A stretch of DNA of 64,000 nucleotides from Paenibacillus thalictri (GTDB lineage Bacteria; Bacillota; Bacilli; Paenibacillales; NBRC-103111): contig NZ_SIRE01000025.1 of the NCBI RefSeq assembly GCF_004307995.1, forward strand, positions 62,001-126,000. The letters are read 5' to 3'. Under the pieces are notes generated by a model. It saw only the letters and a program-made list of their open reading frames with translations. It made no database searches and was not told the DNA's origin. Shown here piece after piece: positions 60,716 to 64,000 of the stretch. Made by a program: the position numbers and the translations under genes. Position 1 is the stretch's first letter; each line of letters starts with the position of its first letter.

Positions 60716-61714
60716 TTACCTGCCTCCTCTTGCAGCTGATTCATCCACCGCTTTAAGCAAAAACTCCGCCATCGACATGCCTTGCGCAAACTCCTCCGAA
60801 CGGATATATCTATCCAGCAGCCTGCCGTACTGCTGAACGGGAATTTCCCATCCGCGCGGGAAAAAGGGGACATTCCGCTCGCGTTCGAACTGCCGCTCGA
60901 TCCACTCGGGAATGGCGGTCTCCGCCACTTTCGGCATTGGCGGCTCTGCAAACAACAGCTCGCGTACGTTGGTTCCGGCAATACGCGCGAACTGCTCATC
61001 GCTGCAAGCGCCGAGCAGTTCTCTGAACATGCCGACCGCCGCTTCGGCCCGCTCGTTGCGCCAGAACAGCACAGGATATTCGCTGCCCCACATCAGGTGT
61101 TCCGGCCCGCACTGCTCCAGCGCGTATTCGACCCACGGCTTGTATGGCTCGTGCGGATATTCCGAACCGCACATGCCGAGATTGCGGACCAAGATACCGC
61201 AAAAGCGCGGATGGTTCATTAGCTCGGCAATAGGGCCGCCGGAGCGCTCGGGGTCGCCGGGGACGAAATCCCCGTACATAAAATGCGGGGCCGCCAGTCT
61301 TGCCTGCGGATATTCCTCCAGCCACTGCAAATACAATGCCGCGAGGCGCTGGCTGCGGCAGCTGTCGATGCCGTACGCCCAGCGTCCTCTGCGGCCGATT
61401 TCGGCCAGCAACGCGGGGTTGTCCGCGGCTTCGCGCTGATCGAGCCGGATGCCAAGCGCCCCGGCATCCATCTGCAGCTTGACGGCGGCAAGCCGCTGCT
61501 CCGGCGTTTCGCCGAACGGGATGCCAATGCCGCGCAGCCGTCCGGGGTAAACGCGGGCCGCTTCCATCAGCGTGGCGATGTCGGGGACACGCGGCCCCAG
61601 CACCGCGGCGGCATGCCGGATGTCATGAACGTCCATATAGCGGATCAGCTGCGCAAGCGACCCAAAGCGCGGCAAACCGACATGGGCGTAAGCGTCGGAA
61701 ACGTTCCATTGCAT
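60716..61714 (-). CDS. Amidohydrolase-2-family protein (island C)
   Basis: 332 residues, TIM-barrel fold of the same superfamily as the island A amidohydrolase. The strand-1 motif is degenerate (SDAYAHVGLP instead of DxHxH), a His lies in LAAPHFMYGDFVPG, and the late motif reads LMWGSEYPVLF, with Glu where Asp is usual. It may therefore have lost the standard metal site or act as a lactonase-like enzyme. GGAG lies just before the ATG. Confidence 0.8.
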   Translation of the reverse strand: MQWNVSDAYAHVGLPRFGSLAQLIRYMDVHDIRHAAAVLGPRVPDIATLMEAARVYPGRLRGIGIPFGETPEQRLAAVKLQMDAGALGIRLDQREAADNPALLAEIGRRGRWAYGIDSCRSQRLAALYLQWLEEYPQARLAAPHFMYGDFVPGDPERSGGPIAELMNHPRFCGILVRNLGMCGSEYPHEPYKPWVEYALEQCGPEHLMWGSEYPVLFWRNERAEAAVGMFRELLGACSDEQFARIAGTNVRELLFAEPPMPKVAETAIPEWIERQFERERNVPFFPRGWEIPVQQYGRLLDRYIRSEEFAQGMSMAEFLLKAVDESAARGGR

Positions 61715-61790
61715 GGGGGCTCATCTCCTTTTAATTTAAAATGAAACAGTACGCTGTAAGCTTATGCGGGATTTTCCCCGGCATGACTTT

Positions 61791-62663
61791 CTAACCTTTG
61801 ACGGCCCCAAGCGTCATGCCTTTGATCAATTGATCTTTAATGATCAAATAAAACACGATCATCGGCACAACGGCAAAAACAATCGAAGCGGACATCATCC
61901 CGTAGTTGATCCCATTCTCGTCCTTCGTAAAAGCGAGTGTGACGGACAACGTCCGGTAAGCTTTGTTCGTCAGCATAATAAGCGCCAGCAAATAATCGTT
62001 CCAGACCGCCACAAATGCCAAAATCAATACCGTCACGATCCCGTTCCGGCTCATCGGCACAGTGATGAGGGTGAACATTTTCCAGGTGCCGCAGCCGTCG
62101 ATGATTGCCGATTCGTCCAGTTCGTGCGGGATGGCGCGCATAAACATCACAAGCAAAAACAGCGAAAGCGGCAGCTCGCCGACCACGTAGCTGAGCACAA
62201 TCGAATATTTATAACCCAGCAGATGAAGGTCGTTAAACAGCTTGAAGACCATCGGCAGAACGGTAATGCCCGGCACAAAAATCGCTGCGGCAAAAAACAT
62301 GTAGATGTACCCGCTTGCTTTAAAGCGAAACCGGGATAACGCAAACGAAGCGGGCAGCGCTACCGCGAGCAGCAATGCCAACGTCACAAACGTAATGCTG
62401 AGCGAATTGTAGAACGCTTTCGGAATGTTGGAAGCGGTAATGACTTTGGCATAATTGCTGAAGTCGAAGCTTTCCGGAATAAGCCGGATGCTTGTCAATA
62501 TTTGATCCGTATTGCGGAACGAATTGCTGGCGATCCACACCAGGGGCAGCAGCGTAAATACGGAATGCGCAATCAGCACCGCATATTTTACGGCAACACC
62601 CAGCATTCCCGAGAAAGATCGGGAGGACCGCCGTACCTTTTCCTTGGACGCCGCGATTTCCAT
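61791..62663 (-). CDS. MalG-type sugar ABC transporter permease (island C)
   Basis: 290 residues, six spans. The EAA loop is ELDESAIIDGCGTWKMFTLI and the C terminus is QLIKGMTLGAVKG. I start at MEIAASKEK, with AAAGGAGG 10 nt ahead; the frame extends 11 codons upstream. It pairs with the MalF-type permease. Confidence 0.92.
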   Translation of the reverse strand: MEIAASKEKVRRSSRSFSGMLGVAVKYAVLIAHSVFTLLPLVWIASNSFRNTDQILTSIRLIPESFDFSNYAKVITASNIPKAFYNSLSITFVTLALLLAVALPASFALSRFRFKASGYIYMFFAAAIFVPGITVLPMVFKLFNDLHLLGYKYSIVLSYVVGELPLSLFLLVMFMRAIPHELDESAIIDGCGTWKMFTLITVPMSRNGIVTVLILAFVAVWNDYLLALIMLTNKAYRTLSVTLAFTKDENGINYGMMSASIVFAVVPMIVFYLIIKDQLIKGMTLGAVKG

Positions 62664-62709
62664 AAACTGCGCACCTCCTTTGCCTCTTAAGCTCATCTAG
62701 GCTTTGCGG

Positions 62710-63579
62710 CTACTCTTTCACGCTCGTTAACTTGCGGAACAACACGGTAACGATGAAGGAAAACAGAAATATCGCAAACGCGATCGCCGTGCCGTAGCCG
62801 TATTTCAAACTAACAAAAATCGTATCGTACATATAAGTGGCCGGCACCTGCGTGGACGTTCCGGGTCCCCCCTTGGTCATAATAAACACGTAGTCGAAAT
62901 TTTTAATCGCCCCGGTAATCGCAAGGATGATGCAAATTTGCAAAATCGGCCAGACGAGCGGAACCGTAATCCGCGTAAACAGCACCCATGCCGTGGCCCC
63001 GTCGATTGTCGCCGACTCGTAAATTTCCTCCGATATGTTTTGCATCCCCGCCAGCAAAATAATGAAAAAATAACCGATCGTATGCCAAATCGGAGCGGCG
63101 ATCACCGCGTAAAAAGCTGTCGTTTTATCCCCCAGCCACGTTCGGGCCAGCTGGCCCAGGCCGATCTGACGAAGCACGCTGTTCAAAAGCCCTGCGTCCA
63201 GGTCGTAGATCAGCGTAAACATCAGCGCAATCGCGGCCGTCGAGATGACAACCGGCATAAAAAAGGCCGACGAGAAAAACTTCGAACCGCGCACCGGCCT
63301 GCGCAGCATGGAAGCAAGCACAAGCCCCGAGCCGACTTTAAGCAAAATGGCGAGCAGCGCCCATATCAGCACTTTGCCGATACCGCCGATAAATGTCGGG
63401 TCACTCGCCAGATTTACATAGTTTTTTATGCCGACATAGGTGATTTTGCCGAATCCGTTCCAGTCGAAAAAACTGTAATAAAACGTCTTTAAGAACGGAA
63501 CGATGAAAAACGTGCAATATAAAGCGAGGGCCGGCAGCAAATACAAAACAATGACGTGACGATATTTGAGCTGTCCCAT
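62710..63579 (-). CDS. MalF-type sugar ABC transporter permease (island C)
   Basis: 289 residues, six spans. The EAA loop is ISEEIYESATIDGATAWVLF and the segment FIMTKGGPGTSTQVPATYMYDTIF is characteristic of MsmF/UgpA-type permeases. It differs from the LplB type of islands A and B. GGGAGGGA lies upstream of the ATG. Confidence 0.93.
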   Translation of the reverse strand: MGQLKYRHVIVLYLLPALALYCTFFIVPFLKTFYYSFFDWNGFGKITYVGIKNYVNLASDPTFIGGIGKVLIWALLAILLKVGSGLVLASMLRRPVRGSKFFSSAFFMPVVISTAAIALMFTLIYDLDAGLLNSVLRQIGLGQLARTWLGDKTTAFYAVIAAPIWHTIGYFFIILLAGMQNISEEIYESATIDGATAWVLFTRITVPLVWPILQICIILAITGAIKNFDYVFIMTKGGPGTSTQVPATYMYDTIFVSLKYGYGTAIAFAIFLFSFIVTVLFRKLTSVKE

Positions 63580-63628
63580 CGGTCAGTCCCTCCCTGCCGG
63601 ACGGCGTTTGTGAATTGGTTTGGATAAG

Positions 63629-63662
63629 CTCCGCAACAGCGGAGGGGGATTCGTCATCCCCC
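63629..63662 (-). terminator. Intercistronic stem-loops after the island C binding-protein gene
   Basis: CTCCGC-aaca-GCGGAG and GGGGGAT-tcgtc-ATCCCCC are two adjacent hairpins (sharing a G) before the permease genes. They lack a T-run. Confidence 0.55.
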
Positions 63663-63670
63663 GGTCCCGG

Positions 63671-64000
63671 CTATTTCGCCGCTTTCGGATTAAAAATTTT
63701 ATCCATTTCCTGAACGAATTTGTCCGCTTTGATTTCTCCCGCCAAAAAGGAGCTGATAAGCGGTTCGAATTTGGCCCGCTGATCCGGTGTCATATAAGAA
63801 GGAAGCCACTTGTTGCCGGGCGCCGATTGCGCGAGCTTCAGCCCTTCGGTGGCCAGCCGGCCGAATTTTTGCGGGTCGATATTTGCACCCAGCTGCGGCA
63901 CGGTCTGCTGCCCTTTTTCCGCATATATTTTAGCCTGCTCTCGCGAGGCGAACCGCTTCACCAGCTCTTCCAGAAACGGACGTTTGTCCTTGTCGCTCCA
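63671..64000 (-). CDS. Sugar-binding protein, C-terminal part (cut by window edge)
   Basis: About 109 residues are visible; the frame stays open from the window edge (WSDKDKRPFLEEL). The ending APGNKWLPSYMTPDQRAKFE and FVQEMDKIFNPKAAK is the C-terminal lobe of an ABC sugar-binding protein. It would serve the two permeases downstream, the first gene of the visible part of island C. Confidence 0.85.
   Translation of the reverse strand, partial: WSDKDKRPFLEELVKRFASREQAKIYAEKGQQTVPQLGANIDPQKFGRLATEGLKLAQSAPGNKWLPSYMTPDQRAKFEPLISSFLAGEIKADKFVQEMDKIFNPKAAK

Noticed and set aside
1..64000. Insertion sequences, prophage or integrase genes
   Set aside because: No transposase, integrase or recombinase frame was found in any part of the window.

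Overview
The window looks like a chromosomal segment of a spore-forming, Gram-positive Paenibacillaceae bacterium (Paenibacillus or a close relative). The signs are two S-layer-homology (SLH) surface proteins, spore genes (a GerA/GerB/GerC receptor operon, gerQ, a YjcZ-type peptide), AGGAGG-type ribosome sites, frequent TTG/GTG starts, and LplB/LplC-type sugar transporters with membrane-anchored AraC regulators. This assignment is inferred from gene content; no rRNA, tRNA or housekeeping marker is present.

Layout. 1-3.8 kb: the N-terminal part of a HAD hydrolase, a membrane transglutaminase-like protein, two small membrane proteins, an MFS transporter and a YjcZ-type peptide. 4.0-11.9 kb: two convergent SLH proteins (546 and 1627 aa) flanking 1.3 kb of gene-free DNA full of hairpin repeats. 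12.3-14.8 kb: a small Toprim protein, an SCO copper chaperone, heme O synthase (ctaB) and a small Cys-rich protein. 14.9-25.8 kb: a urea module. Urease ureABC-ureF-ureG-ureD (no ureE) runs leftward and the urea ABC transporter urtABCDE runs rightward, from a shared control region with good sigma-A promoters and TnrA/GlnR-type boxes. Together they import urea and hydrolyse it to ammonia, probably under nitrogen limitation.

25.8-34.5 kb: catabolic island A, all leftward: a glycosidase-like TIM-barrel protein, an amidohydrolase, a Rieske protein, a lipoprotein plus two LplB/LplC-type permeases, and a membrane AraC regulator. 34.9-40.4 kb: a GerA-GerB-GerC operon, an aldo/keto reductase and gerQ. 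40.6-45.7 kb: divergent operons for an SDR, a cupin and a D-2-hydroxyacid dehydrogenase on one side and an enolase-superfamily dehydratase and an RraA-like protein on the other, with a long inverted repeat between them; this looks like sugar-acid or hydroxy-acid catabolism. 45.7-46.6 kb: a minisatellite and a second copy of a 187-nt palindromic repeat.

46.6-55.1 kb: island B, a sulfatase with an LplB/LplC-type transporter, its lipoprotein, a membrane AraC regulator and an IclR regulator. 55.5-57.5 kb: an orphan ParB-like protein and a GNAT acetyltransferase. 57.7-64 kb: island C, a MalF/MalG-type sugar transporter (solute-binding gene cut by the window edge) with an amidohydrolase, an aldo/keto reductase and a second glycosidase-like TIM-barrel protein. 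Islands A and C both pair a transporter with an amidohydrolase and a TIM-barrel protein carrying a CxCxxC cluster; this recurring set is my best candidate for an undescribed catabolic system. The best candidate for undescribed DNA structure is the 187-nt palindromic element found twice, 40 kb apart.
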